A stretch of 64,000 bases of DNA from Paraburkholderia sp. BCC1886 (GCF_900996245.1 NZ_CAAJGK010000049.1:1-64000); one strand, 5' to 3'. Counted from the stretch's first letter, positions 33,968-43,403 are shown. Notes: a model not told the origin generated them from the sequence alone. A program made the numbers and translations.

Positions 33968-34815
33968 TGCGCCGCGCCCTGATCCTGCTGCCGGTGCTGC
34001 TGCTCCTCGCCGGCTGCAAAACCTCGCTGTTCGAAGGTCTGGACGAGGACCAGGCGAACCGCATCGTCGCGGCGCTGAGTCATCACGGCATCGAAGGCTA
34101 CAAGGAACGCAATCCGGACCGCACTTGGAGCGTGTCGGTCGACGACGCCGACGCGGTCGTCGCGACCGAACTGGCGAGCGCCTATGCGCTGCCGCGCGGC
34201 GGCCACGCGAATCTCGGCGAACTGTTCAGCCGTCAGGGGCTGATCTCGAGTCCCGAAGAAGATCGCATCCGCTACGTGTACGGCCTGTCGCAGGAGATCT
34301 CCGAGACGCTCGAAAAAATGGACGGCGTGCTGCTGGCGCGCGTGCATATCGTGTTGCCCGAAAAGGACCCGATGGACGCCTCGCACGACACGCTGCCGTC
34401 GGCCTCCGTGATGATGCGCTACCGCAGCGACTACAACTTCGAACCGATGCGCGAGCGGATTCGCGCGCTGGTCGCCGGCGGTGTCGAAGGGCTGACGCCC
34501 GCGCGCGTCTCGCTGACGCTGGTCGCCGTCACGCCGGTGCTGAGTTTTCCGGGACGTTGCGGCGACGGTCGCGATATCGCCAGCGCAGCCGGCGGCGTCG
34601 CCGCGACGACCTGCGCGGACGACCCGCGGCAGGCGCCCTCGCGCGTCACCGTGATGCTCGGCGTGCTGGCCCTGCTGGTGCTGCTGACAAGCGGCTTCGT
34701 CTGGTTGTGGCGCTCCGGCATCCGCTCGTGGTTCGGCCCGAAAGCGCCGCCGCGCGAACCGGCCGGCGGCCAGCGGCGTTCGACCCCGGCGAAGCGTAGC
34801 GGGGGTGACGCATGA
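33967..34815 (+). CDS. sctJ: T3SS inner-membrane ring lipoprotein SctJ
   Basis: A 282-residue YscJ/PrgK-family protein: signal peptide with lipobox LLAGC (Cys17). Two ring-building domains carry LDEDQANRIVAALSHHGI, LPRGGHANLGELFSRQGLISSPEEDRIRYVYGLSQEI and VHIVLPEKDP. A C-terminal transmembrane helix (VTVMLGVLALLVLLTSGFVWLW) completes it. It forms the inner ring together with SctD. Confidence 0.95.
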   Translation: MRRALILLPVLLLLAGCKTSLFEGLDEDQANRIVAALSHHGIEGYKERNPDRTWSVSVDDADAVVATELASAYALPRGGHANLGELFSRQGLISSPEEDRIRYVYGLSQEISETLEKMDGVLLARVHIVLPEKDPMDASHDTLPSASVMMRYRSDYNFEPMRERIRALVAGGVEGLTPARVSLTLVAVTPVLSFPGRCGDGRDIASAAGGVAATTCADDPRQAPSRVTVMLGVLALLVLLTSGFVWLWRSGIRSWFGPKAPPREPAGGQRRSTPAKRSGGDA

Positions 34816-35387
34816 AACACGCGTACACCTGCGCGCCGGCTTACTGGGCGCATCACAGCTGGCTCGAACACGGCCAGCCGATTCGCGACGAACGGCGCGC
34901 GCGTCACGCGCACGCGTTTCTGTTCGGCCACTATCCGCAACTCATTCAGGTGGCGCTCGCCGACGTGCCGCCGTCGCTGCCGATCTGGCCCAGACCGGCG
35001 TGCGCGCGGCTATGCCGCATCGTCGCCGCGCTGGCGTTCGCGTCGTCGTTGCGGCGCGTGGTGGCCGCGTCGTCGCGCGCCGAGTTTGCGATCGGCGTCG
35101 CGCCGCGTCTGCTCGGTGCGATCCAGCGGCATCCGCGGGCGGCTTTGGGCGATCTGAAAGTCGAGCCCGCGCCGTCGCTGTTCAGCCGGCGCGACATGAC
35201 CGCGGCCGGGCTGGCGCTGGCGCTCGCGGCGGTCGCCGACTCGCGTTACGCCTTCTGGTGGAGCCTGCGTTTGCCGCGCGAGATGGCGCAAGCCGCGGAG
35301 CGCTATCGCGTGCACGACCTGTCCGCTGCCGCGGCGCGCGAACTGGTCGCCGATGCGCGCCGTTTGATGGAGGCCGAGCCATGCTGA
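34812..35387 (+). CDS. sctK: T3SS sorting platform accessory SctK
   Basis: A 191-residue protein of the YscK type by position and general pattern (AFLFGHYPQLIQVALADVP; LPREMAQAAERYRVH). SctK links the SctQ/SctL pods to the inner-membrane ring in the cytoplasm. It overlaps sctJ by 4 bp and sctL by 7 bp. The family is poorly conserved, hence moderate confidence. Confidence 0.7.
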   Translation: MKHAYTCAPAYWAHHSWLEHGQPIRDERRARHAHAFLFGHYPQLIQVALADVPPSLPIWPRPACARLCRIVAALAFASSLRRVVAASSRAEFAIGVAPRLLGAIQRHPRAALGDLKVEPAPSLFSRRDMTAAGLALALAAVADSRYAFWWSLRLPREMAQAAERYRVHDLSAAAARELVADARRLMEAEPC

Positions 35388-36106
35388 TCTGTCGGCTGGG
35401 CGACTGGCATATCGAATCGGACGGCCATCTGAGCGCGCACGAACTCGCGGCGCTCGACGGACTGCGCGCCATCGACGCGGGCCGCGCGGCAGAGACGGCT
35501 GAGGAGCGCCGCCGTCTCGGCACCGAGGTACGCGCCTTGAAGCGGCGCGCCTGGCGGCACGGCCATGCGGCCGGCACGGCGGCGGCGCTGCGCGAGCACG
35601 CCGGGCAGATGGCCGCGGCGGCGTTCATCGCGCATCGGCTGGAAGACCGTCTCATGCAGATCGTGCTGGCGGCGGTGCACGACATCGTCGGCGAGTTGCC
35701 GCCGTCGGCGGCGCTGACCCAGCAGTTGCTGCGCTCGATCAGCGTGTCGCAATCGCAGCGGCTGATCTCGGTGCGCGTCGCGCCGGGCGTGTTCGAGGCG
35801 GCGCGCGGTCTGATCGCCGCCGTCGAGGCGGAGCTCGATACGCCGCTCTGTACCGTGCTCGCCGATGCCGGATTGCCGGCGTATTCGTGCGTGATCGAAA
35901 CCGAATCGGGCGTGATCGACGGCGGCCTGCAAGTGCAGTTGCGCGAACTGGAGCGCGGCATGCGCGACGGCGTCGCCGCGGTACTGCGCGCGTACGGTTT
36001 CCCCGATGCCGGCGGCGAAACGCCGCTGGAGACGATGGAGCGCGGCGTGCGCGAAGCCTTGGCGGCGTTGACGAATGCGGCGTCGCTCGCCGGAGACACG
36101 CCATGA
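35381..36106 (+). CDS. sctL: T3SS ATPase stator SctL
   Basis: A 241-residue HrpE/YscL/FliH-type protein: a charged coiled N-terminal region (TAEERRRLGTEVRALKRRAWRHG), then a C-terminal domain (LMQIVLAAVHDIVGELPPSAA; VIDGGLQVQLRELERGMRD). It links the SctN ATPase to SctQ. The ATG lies within the end of sctK. Confidence 0.88.
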   Translation: MLICRLGDWHIESDGHLSAHELAALDGLRAIDAGRAAETAEERRRLGTEVRALKRRAWRHGHAAGTAAALREHAGQMAAAAFIAHRLEDRLMQIVLAAVHDIVGELPPSAALTQQLLRSISVSQSQRLISVRVAPGVFEAARGLIAAVEAELDTPLCTVLADAGLPAYSCVIETESGVIDGGLQVQLRELERGMRDGVAAVLRAYGFPDAGGETPLETMERGVREALAALTNAASLAGDTP

Positions 36107-37074
36107 CGCTCTGGTCCGATATGGAAACCGTCGCGCTCGCGGACGTCGAGCGAATTAACCTTGCCATCCGTCACTTCGGCAGCCCGCTTACGGTGAGCGT
36201 CGGCATGGAGCGTTACACGCTGCAATTCGAGCCGTGTCGCGAGCGTTACACATGCCAGATCTCAGGCCTCGCCGCCAACGCGCCGTTCAGCGCCGGTTGC
36301 GATGCGGGCGCGCTGCTGCCGGAACTCGCGCGCGAGGTGCTCGACGCCCGCGGCGACGCGGCGCTGCTTCATCTCGCCGACGCGCTCGGCGACTACCTGT
36401 GCGCGCTCGAAGGGCTGTTCGGTTTCACGCTCGAAGCCGACGCGCTCGCTTTCGACGCGCCGGTGGAGCGGGGCGCTTACGGCATCGCCGTGACGCATGA
36501 CGGGAGCGGCCGCGCCGCGCACTTCTCGTTGCGCAGCGCCGCGGTGGATGCGTGGCTCCAGCAACGCTCGCCCGCCCGCACGTCGCCCCGCGCTCTGCTG
36601 AAACGTCTCTACGTGCGCCTGCCGGTTTGTCTGCCAGGCCCCGCGTTCTCGCTGCCGCGGTTGCGCAAGATCGCCGTGGGCGACGCCCTGCTGTTCGATC
36701 GTGATTCGTGTTACCTGCGCGTGCCGCTGCGAATGAGCGCGTGCCGCATCCTGCTCAACCTCTCCAAGGAATCCACCGTGATAGACCATGTCCTGCCCGA
36801 TGACACCCCGCCCGTCGAAGTCACCAGCGAACTGCTGCCGATCGACGCCCTGACGTTCGCCTTCGAAGCCGTGCTCGGCACACTGTCGCTGTCGGTGGCC
36901 GAACTCGCGCATCTGCGCGCAGGCTCGATCGTCGCGTTCCGTCTGCCGGCGCGCGAGCGCACCGTCACGCTGTTGTGTCAGGGCATTCCGTTCGCACGCG
37001 GCGAGCTGATCGATATCGACGGCGCGCTCGGCGTGCGCATTACGCGTCTGACGCATCAGGATCTGCCGGCATGA
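36103..37074 (+). CDS. sctQ: T3SS cytoplasmic ring (C-ring/pod) protein SctQ
   Basis: A 323-residue protein with a C-terminal SpoA domain (LSVAELAHLRAGSIVAFRLPARERTVTLLCQGIPFARGEL). A first SpoA-like segment lies near residues 205-235. SctQ builds the sorting platform that receives substrates. An internal start giving a short SctQ-C is common in the family; ATG codons exist but none was clearly favoured. Confidence 0.88.
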   Translation: MTLWSDMETVALADVERINLAIRHFGSPLTVSVGMERYTLQFEPCRERYTCQISGLAANAPFSAGCDAGALLPELAREVLDARGDAALLHLADALGDYLCALEGLFGFTLEADALAFDAPVERGAYGIAVTHDGSGRAAHFSLRSAAVDAWLQQRSPARTSPRALLKRLYVRLPVCLPGPAFSLPRLRKIAVGDALLFDRDSCYLRVPLRMSACRILLNLSKESTVIDHVLPDDTPPVEVTSELLPIDALTFAFEAVLGTLSLSVAELAHLRAGSIVAFRLPARERTVTLLCQGIPFARGELIDIDGALGVRITRLTHQDLPA

Positions 37075-37754
37075 GCGCGCAATTCGATCCGTTGCAGGTC
37101 GTCAGCGTATTTTTCATGCTCGGCCTGCTGCCGCTCGCGGTGGTGATGACGACGTCGTTCACGAAGTTCAGCATCGTCCTGACGTTGCTGCGCTCCGCGC
37201 TCGGCGTGCAGCAGGCGCCGAGCAATCTGGTGATCTCCGGCCTCGCGCTCGCCGCGACGCTGGTGGTCATGGCGCCGACGATCGCAAAGATCGAAGCCGC
37301 GCTCGACGCCGGCCGCGACGATGTCGCGGCACTCGCCAACGGCGGAAACTCAGGCGCGGCCGCGGCCAGCCTGCCGCGTCCCGCCGAAATCGTGCAGGCG
37401 GTGCGCGGCCCGCTCGGCGAATTCATGCTGCAGCACTCGCGGCCCGACGAGCGGCAGTTCCTCGTCTCCGCCGCGAAACGGATCGACCCGCAGCGCGACG
37501 CGCGCGAAACCGACCTCGCGTTGCTGATTCCCGCGTTTCTGATCAGCGAAATATCGAGCGGGTTCGAAGCCGGGTTTCTGTTGTACATCGCGTTTCTGGT
37601 CGTGGACCTGGTGGTCGCCAACGTGCTGAGCGCGATGGGCATGATGATGCTGTCGCCGAGCACGGTGTCCATTCCGTTGAAGCTCTTCATGCTCGTCTCG
37701 GTGTCGGGCATCTCGAAGCTCATGCATGGGCTGATCGTCAGCTATGTCAAATGA
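37071..37754 (+). CDS. sctR: T3SS export apparatus protein SctR
   Basis: A 227-residue FliP/YscR-family protein with the first helix pair (FFMLGLLPLAVVMTTSFTKFSIVLTLLRSALGVQQAPSN), the LLIPAFLISEISSGFEAGFL and MGMMMLSPSTVSIPLKL motifs typical of the family. With SctS and SctT it forms the helical export gate. It overlaps sctQ by ATGA. Confidence 0.97.
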   Translation: MSAQFDPLQVVSVFFMLGLLPLAVVMTTSFTKFSIVLTLLRSALGVQQAPSNLVISGLALAATLVVMAPTIAKIEAALDAGRDDVAALANGGNSGAAAASLPRPAEIVQAVRGPLGEFMLQHSRPDERQFLVSAAKRIDPQRDARETDLALLIPAFLISEISSGFEAGFLLYIAFLVVDLVVANVLSAMGMMMLSPSTVSIPLKLFMLVSVSGISKLMHGLIVSYVK

Positions 37755-38026
37755 ACGGACTGCCGTCTCTCGCCACCTTGTCCAGCGACGCGTTGCTGCT
37801 GGTGTTCTGGTTGTCGCTGCCCGCACTCGCGGTGGCCACTGCGGTCGGTCTGCTGGTCGGGCTGTTGCAGTCGATCACGCAGATTCAGGATCAAAGCTTG
37901 CCGTACGGCGCGAAGATCATCTGCGTGGGCATCGTGCTGATCGTCACCGCACCGTGGGCCAGCCGCGAAATCGCACGCTTTCTCGCGCATGTGTTCACCT
38001 ATATCGCCGCCGGGCGTCTGCACTGA
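37751..38026 (+). CDS. sctS: T3SS export apparatus protein SctS
   Basis: A 91-residue FliQ/YscS protein with two transmembrane helices and the family core GLLVGLLQSITQIQDQSLPYGAK. Full length. Overlaps sctR by 4 bp. Confidence 0.96.
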   Translation: MNGLPSLATLSSDALLLVFWLSLPALAVATAVGLLVGLLQSITQIQDQSLPYGAKIICVGIVLIVTAPWASREIARFLAHVFTYIAAGRLH

Positions 38027-38028
38027 AG

Positions 38029-38751
38029 ATGGATCACCTCGACTACCTCGAAGGCCTGACCTTCTGCACGATCCGGCCGGCCATCGCGTTGTTCATGCTG
38101 CCGTTCGGGCAAAGCGGGTCGCTCGGCATCGCGTTGCGCGTGCCGCTCATGCTCGCGCTCGCCATGTTGCCGGGGCAGATGGGCTGGCCGCCCAATCTGC
38201 TCCCGGCGATGCTGGTCGAACTCGCCACTGGCGCCGTGCTCGGCATTCTGCTCGGCACGATCTTTCATGCGGCCGCGGCGGCGGGCGCGATGCTCGATCT
38301 GCAAGGCGGCTACAACAGCGCCGCAATGTACGACCCGCATTTCCAGGAGGAAGCGGCACTGTACGAAACCATGTTCCTGCAATTCGCGGCGTTGGCGCTG
38401 TTCACCGGTCCTGGCTTGCCGCTGCTGTTCGGCTTCTTCGCGGATGCGTGGGTGCTGTGGCCGCCGGGGCATTTGCGCGGCGATCTGGTCGAGGTGTTCC
38501 GCCGTCTCGCGCAACGCGATCTGGCCGACTCGCTGAACGAAGGCGTGCGGGTCGCGGCGCCGCTGCTCGGGCTGATGCTGCTCGTCGACATCGCGTTCGG
38601 GCTGATGTCGCGGCATGCGAAAAAGCTCAACCCGTTCGCGACCGCGCGCACCGTGAAGGCGGCGATCCTGACGTTCGGCGCGGTGCTGAGCGTGCCGCCG
38701 CTCTTCAGGCAGTTGCATATCGTGTTCGACCACGTCATTCATCTGCGATGA
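38029..38751 (+). CDS. sctT: T3SS export apparatus protein SctT
   Basis: A 240-residue FliR/YscT-family membrane protein: IRPAIALFMLPFG near the start and AAAAAGAMLDLQGGYNSAAMYDP in the middle are typical. It has six or so helices and is slightly short but complete. The ATG is two bases after the sctS stop. Confidence 0.93.
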   Translation: MDHLDYLEGLTFCTIRPAIALFMLPFGQSGSLGIALRVPLMLALAMLPGQMGWPPNLLPAMLVELATGAVLGILLGTIFHAAAAAGAMLDLQGGYNSAAMYDPHFQEEAALYETMFLQFAALALFTGPGLPLLFGFFADAWVLWPPGHLRGDLVEVFRRLAQRDLADSLNEGVRVAAPLLGLMLLVDIAFGLMSRHAKKLNPFATARTVKAAILTFGAVLSVPPLFRQLHIVFDHVIHLR

Positions 38752-39488
38752 GCAACAAGAGCGAAGCGCCAACCCCCAAACGCATTCGCCGTGCGCGCGA
38801 CGACGGCGAGATTACCAAGAGCACACATCTGACGGTGGCGTTCAGCGGGCTGTGCTGGTGGCTGTATCTGTTCATCGAGGCGCCGCATCTGTTCGCGCTC
38901 GGCAGCCAGTTGATCGTGCGGGTGACGACGCTCGACGGCGCGCTCGCGTTCCGCGACCGGCTCGCGTCGACGGGCGAGGCATTGACCGTATTCCTGCTGC
39001 CCGTGTTGAGCGCGCTCGGCGTGGGCGCGCTCGCAGCGGTGCTGCCCGAAGCGATGCAAACGCGCGGCCTGCTGGCGATGAAACGCGTGATGCCGGACCT
39101 CAAGCGCGTGAACCCGATCAACGGCCTGAAGCAGTTGTTCAGCTTGCGGCTGGTGTGGGACATCGCGCTCACGCTGATGCAGTTCGCGGTGCTGCTGTTT
39201 CTGTTCGTGCAGGCGTTGACGGTCTGGTTGCGGCAACTCGACACCTCGTGGACGTTTTCCCTGCCGGTCCATCTCGGCTACACCGCGATCTCGCATTCGC
39301 ATCTGCTGGCGTGGACGGTCGCCTCGCAGGTGGTGCCGGGTGTCGCCGACTATCTCATCCAGCGCTTCTTGTGGCTGCGCGGCCTGCGCATGGACAAGAG
39401 CGAAATCAAACGCGAATACCGCGACGACGAAGGCGACCCCTATGTCAAAAGCCGTCGGCGCTCGCTTCATCGGGAGCTAGGTCAATAA
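38748..39488 (+). CDS. sctU: T3SS export apparatus protein SctU, lacking the NPTH domain
   Basis: A 246-residue FlhB/YscU-family protein. It has the usual start (SNKSEAPTPKRIRRARDDGEI), four transmembrane helices and the linker motif DKSEIKREYRDDEGDPYVKS. It then ends at LHRELGQ with a stop, where family members (about 350 residues) continue into the autocleaving NPTH domain. The next gene starts one base after the stop, and no NPTH-encoding frame exists anywhere in the window. The substrate-switch domain is therefore missing here, not merely out of frame. Confidence 0.9.
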   Translation: MSNKSEAPTPKRIRRARDDGEITKSTHLTVAFSGLCWWLYLFIEAPHLFALGSQLIVRVTTLDGALAFRDRLASTGEALTVFLLPVLSALGVGALAAVLPEAMQTRGLLAMKRVMPDLKRVNPINGLKQLFSLRLVWDIALTLMQFAVLLFLFVQALTVWLRQLDTSWTFSLPVHLGYTAISHSHLLAWTVASQVVPGVADYLIQRFLWLRGLRMDKSEIKREYRDDEGDPYVKSRRRSLHRELGQ

Positions 39489-39489
39489 G

Positions 39490-41586
39490 ATGTCGAATCG
39501 TTCCATTCTGAGCCGCTACGATCTGTCGGCGTTCCTTGCGCGTCACGCCGATCTCGCGGTCGGCGTCGGCATGCTGTCGGTGCTCGCGCTGCTGATCGTG
39601 CCGGTGCCGCCTTTTGTGCTCGACCTGTTCATCTGTCTAAGCTTCGCCGCGAGCCTGACGATGCTGAGCGCGACGCTGTACGTGTCGAAGGCCGCCGACC
39701 TCGGCAGCTTTCCGTCGCTGCTGCTGGTCACGACCTTGCTGCGTCTCGCACTCGCTATCGCTTCGACCAAGATGATCCTGCTGCATGCGCATGCCGGCCA
39801 GATCATCGGCGCGTTCGGCGAACTCGTGGTGGGCGGCAACGTGGCGGTCGGGCTCGTCGTGTTCGTGGTGCTGGCGGCGATCCAGTTCATCGTGGTGGCC
39901 AAAGGCGCGGACCGGGTCGCCGAAGTGGCGGCGCGCTTCACGCTCGACGGTATTCCGGGCCGGCAGATGAGTATCGACGCCGACCTGCGCGGCGGCGTGA
40001 TTACAGCGGCGGCGGCGAGCCGTTTGCGCGCGTCGCTCGAACGCGAAACCTATTTTTACGGCTCGCTCGACGGCGCGATGAAGTTCGTCAAGGGCGACGC
40101 GGTGGCGGGGCTCGTGGTCGCACTGGTGAATATCGTCGGCGGCCTGGCGGTGGGCATCGCGCAACGCGGCATGTCGTTCGCCGACGCGCTGCATACGTAC
40201 ACCATCCTGACCGTCGGCGATGGTCTGGTCGCGCAGATTCCGTCGTTGATCGTCTCGGTAGCGGCCGGTCTGCTGGTCACGCGGGTCAGCGGCGGCGACA
40301 CGGCGGCCGGGCAGGATGGCCGCGACGCGCATCTGGGCAGCGACATCTACCGGCAACTGGCGGCGCATCCGAAGGCGCTCGGCATGGCCGGGGTCGCGTG
40401 TTCGTCGCTGGCGGCGATTCCCGGGTTTCCTCACGTGCAGTTCCTGGTGGCGGGTGGCGTGCTGCTCGCGCTCGCCGTCACGCTGATGCGCAACGCGGCG
40501 CTCGCGACCAACTCGCAGCGCGCGTTGATGCCGGGCATGACACGCGACGGCGGCAACTACGTGCCGCGCATTCTCGACGACGTCGAACTGGGCACGAGCG
40601 CGGCGCTGCGCCTGCGCCTGGGGCTCGCGGCGTTCGACGCATTGCGGCCCGAAGCGCTGAACCGGCAACTGGGTCAGTTGCGCCGCAAACTGATGGTCGA
40701 ACTGGGCGTGCCGTTTCCGGGACTCGCGCTGTTGCGCGATCCGCGCCTTGCACCCGAACGCTATGTCGTCGACATCGAGGACGTGCCGTTCGCGAGCGGC
40801 ACGCTCGTCGCCGCGCATATGCTGGTGAGCGGTGCCGAGACGCAGGTGGCGTTCGAAGGCGTCGAGGGTTACCGGCCGCGTGCGCCGAAAGCGGTGTGGG
40901 TGCCCAATGCCACGGCGGCGTCGCTCGACGATCCGGCGTTGCACAAAGCGAGCGTCGACGAAGCGCTTTGCGAGCATCTCGCCGAAGTCTGCGAACGCTC
41001 GGCGGCAGATTTTCTGGGAACGCAGGAGACGCGCTTTCTGCTCGATCAACTGGCCATCGAGTTCCGCGAACTGGTCGCGCAAACCGGGCAGGCGGCTACT
41101 ACCGTGCAACTCGCGAGCGTGTTGCGGCAACTGTTGCAGCAGCGCGTGCCGATCCGCAATCTGCGGGCGATCCTCGAAGCCGTCGTGCGGGTCCCGGCAG
41201 GCGAGCGCACGGTCGACCGGATGGTGCGGCAGGCGCGTATCGAGTTGGGACCGCAGATCGCGCGGGTGCATGCCGACCTCGAATCGTGGACGCTCGTCGC
41301 GGCCGTGCTCGAGCCGGCGTGGGAAGCCGATCTCGAAGCGCAGATTCGAAGCGGCACGGACGGCGAGCCGCAATGCGTGCTGTCCGTGGAAGACATGGAG
41401 CGCGCGCAACAGGTGTTCGCGGCGGAGCTCGGCGGTATTTCGCTGATCGTCACGAATGCGGTGTTGCGTCCGCATCTCGCGCGGCTATTGCAGGACTTCG
41501 GGCAGCGCATCGAGGTGCTGGCCATCGAGGAGATTCCGCTCGATGTCTACCGAATCGAATCCATCGCCACGCTGGGGGCGCAATGA
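39490..41586 (+). CDS. sctV: T3SS export gate SctV
   Basis: A 698-residue FlhA/YscV-family protein. The first ~310 residues hold the transmembrane helices and the FHIPEP-like region (FTLDGIPGRQMSIDADLRGGVI). The cytoplasmic ring-forming domain follows (~350-698) with HLAEVCERSAADFLGTQET and VPIRNLRAILEAV. It is the nonameric gate that receives substrates. Full length. GGGAG lies upstream. Confidence 0.97.
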   Translation: MSNRSILSRYDLSAFLARHADLAVGVGMLSVLALLIVPVPPFVLDLFICLSFAASLTMLSATLYVSKAADLGSFPSLLLVTTLLRLALAIASTKMILLHAHAGQIIGAFGELVVGGNVAVGLVVFVVLAAIQFIVVAKGADRVAEVAARFTLDGIPGRQMSIDADLRGGVITAAAASRLRASLERETYFYGSLDGAMKFVKGDAVAGLVVALVNIVGGLAVGIAQRGMSFADALHTYTILTVGDGLVAQIPSLIVSVAAGLLVTRVSGGDTAAGQDGRDAHLGSDIYRQLAAHPKALGMAGVACSSLAAIPGFPHVQFLVAGGVLLALAVTLMRNAALATNSQRALMPGMTRDGGNYVPRILDDVELGTSAALRLRLGLAAFDALRPEALNRQLGQLRRKLMVELGVPFPGLALLRDPRLAPERYVVDIEDVPFASGTLVAAHMLVSGAETQVAFEGVEGYRPRAPKAVWVPNATAASLDDPALHKASVDEALCEHLAEVCERSAADFLGTQETRFLLDQLAIEFRELVAQTGQAATTVQLASVLRQLLQQRVPIRNLRAILEAVVRVPAGERTVDRMVRQARIELGPQIARVHADLESWTLVAAVLEPAWEADLEAQIRSGTDGEPQCVLSVEDMERAQQVFAAELGGISLIVTNAVLRPHLARLLQDFGQRIEVLAIEEIPLDVYRIESIATLGAQ

Positions 41587-42923
41587 ACGCGAACTCACCG
41601 CGACCGGCAAACCTGGCGGCGCCGGTTTTTATCTCCACGCCTACATTGCAAGGCCGCGTAGTCGAAGCACGCGGCGTGATTGCGCGCGTGGTCGGCGTGT
41701 CGTTGCGGATCGGCGAGAAGGTGCGGCTCGTGCGTCCGGATACGCTCGAAGCGCAGTACGGCGAAGTGGTTGGCTTCGCGCACGACGGCGCGCTCGTGAT
41801 GCCGCTCGGCGGGCTGAACGGTCTGTCGGATATCACGGAAGTGCAAGGCTGCGGCGCGGCGTGGGGGCAATTCGATGCGCTGGACCTGCTGGGTCGCGTG
41901 GTCGATGGTCTCGGTCAGCCGCTCGACGGCGGCGCGGCGCCCCAGCCCATGCTGAAAGAGGCCGCGACGAACGTCACGCTCAACCCGCTGGAACGCCCCG
42001 TGATTACGACCCCGTTCGCCACCGGCGTTCGCGCGATCGACGGTCTGTTGACTTGCGGCGTCGGCCAGCGCACGGGGATCTTCGCGCCGGCCGGCGGCGG
42101 CAAAAGCACCATCATGGGCATGATCGCGAACGGTGCCGCGACGGATGCGATCGTCGTCGCGCTGATCGGCGAACGGGGGCGCGAAGTGGCCGAGTTCATC
42201 CACGATCATCTCGAACGACGGCGCGCGTCGACCGTCGTGGTGGCGGCGACCTCGGACCGGCCGGCGGCGGAGCGCATCAAGGCCGCCGAACTCGCGGCAC
42301 AGGTCGCGGTGGGGCTGCGAGCGAGCGGACGTCATGTGCTGTTGCTATTCGACTCGCTGACCCGTTATGCCCGCGCGTTGCGCGAATTGGGTCTGGCGGT
42401 CGGCGAGCCGCCGTTACGCGGCGGATTTCCGCCGAGCGTGTTCGCGCAGTTGCCCCGACTGATCGAGTCGGCGGGCGTGACAGCGCAAGGGAGCATTACC
42501 GCGTTCTACACGGTGCTCGCGGACGAAGCCGATCTGTCCGATCCCGTCGCCGAAGAAGCACGCTCGCTGCTCGATGGCCATATTCAGTTGTCGGCGAAAC
42601 TGGGCGCGGCCGGGCATTATCCGGCTATCGATATGCTGCGCAGCCGAAGCCGGTTGATGACGCGGGTTGCGGCGAGTGCCCATCGCACGCAGGCCAACCG
42701 GGTGCGCGACTGGCTCGCGCGCTACGAGGACGTCGAGTTGCTGTTGCAGATCGGCGAATACCAGCAAGGGCACGACGCGCAGACGGATCACGCGATCGAA
42801 CGGCATGCGGCCATCGAACGGTTTCTGCGTCAGCCCCACGATGAGCGTTGCGAGTGGGACGAGATGCAGCGGCAGTTGCGCGCATTATGCGAGGGCGGCG
42901 GTGGTGCCGGTGGTCGGCCATGA
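41583..42923 (+). CDS. sctN: T3SS ATPase SctN
   Basis: A 446-residue FliI/YscN ATPase. Walker A is at 168-176 (APAGGGKST), followed by LIGERGREVAEF, LLLFDSLTRYARA (Walker B) and the GFPPSVFAQLPRLIESAG segment. It strips chaperones and unfolds substrates. It overlaps sctV by 4 bp. Confidence 0.97.
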   Translation: MNANSPRPANLAAPVFISTPTLQGRVVEARGVIARVVGVSLRIGEKVRLVRPDTLEAQYGEVVGFAHDGALVMPLGGLNGLSDITEVQGCGAAWGQFDALDLLGRVVDGLGQPLDGGAAPQPMLKEAATNVTLNPLERPVITTPFATGVRAIDGLLTCGVGQRTGIFAPAGGGKSTIMGMIANGAATDAIVVALIGERGREVAEFIHDHLERRRASTVVVAATSDRPAAERIKAAELAAQVAVGLRASGRHVLLLFDSLTRYARALRELGLAVGEPPLRGGFPPSVFAQLPRLIESAGVTAQGSITAFYTVLADEADLSDPVAEEARSLLDGHIQLSAKLGAAGHYPAIDMLRSRSRLMTRVAASAHRTQANRVRDWLARYEDVELLLQIGEYQQGHDAQTDHAIERHAAIERFLRQPHDERCEWDEMQRQLRALCEGGGGAGGRP

Positions 42924-43339
42924 CGCCAGATTTGCTGCGGCTCGCGACGTTCTGGAGGCTGCTTGCGCGCGTGCGGCGCTTGAGGGTGCAGCGGCGGCTG
43001 CGTGAAATGGCGCAGGCGCGACGTGCCGAACGGCAAGCGGCCGGCGCGGTCGCCACGCACATCGACGCACTGGAACAGCACGCCGAAGCGCGGCTGCGCG
43101 TGGTGGCGGCGTGCCGCTCCGACGCACGTACGAGAGGTCAGTGGCAAGCGACGCTGCGTCGGCACGACGCGCGTTTGCCCGATCTGCAAGACCAACTGGA
43201 CGACGCCGAGCGCGCCCATGCACGCGCGCGCGAGGACGCCGCGCTCGCGCTCGCGAACTGGCGGCGCGAAACGATCCGTCAGGAAGAGGCCGATCGGCGT
43301 GCCCGCGACTGTCTGATCGGTTTGCGCGGAACGGACTGA
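42920..43339 (+). CDS. sctO: T3SS ATPase stalk protein SctO
   Basis: A 139-residue, highly charged coiled-coil protein with long uninterrupted helices rich in Arg, Ala and Glu (LREMAQARRAERQAAGAVA; RARDCLIGLRG). This matches the FliJ/YscO stalk by position, size and helix content. It is the last gene of the operon. No SctP ruler follows, unlike most systems where sctO is followed by sctP. Confidence 0.8.
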   Translation: MTPDLLRLATFWRLLARVRRLRVQRRLREMAQARRAERQAAGAVATHIDALEQHAEARLRVVAACRSDARTRGQWQATLRRHDARLPDLQDQLDDAERAHARAREDAALALANWRRETIRQEEADRRARDCLIGLRGTD

Positions 43340-43340
43340 C

Positions 43341-43372
43341 GCCGGGCCCGGCGAGATCGCTGCGGGCCCGGC
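43341..43372. terminator. GC-rich hairpin between the convergent sctO and DUF1521 genes
   Basis: GCCGGGCCCG (43341-43350) pairs with CGGGCCCGGC (43363-43372), a very stable 10-bp stem. It has no T tract, so efficiency is uncertain, but it is ideally placed for bidirectional termination. Confidence 0.5.
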
Positions 43373-43403
43373 TTGGTGGTTACAGGCTCAAGCCCTTACG
43401 CCA

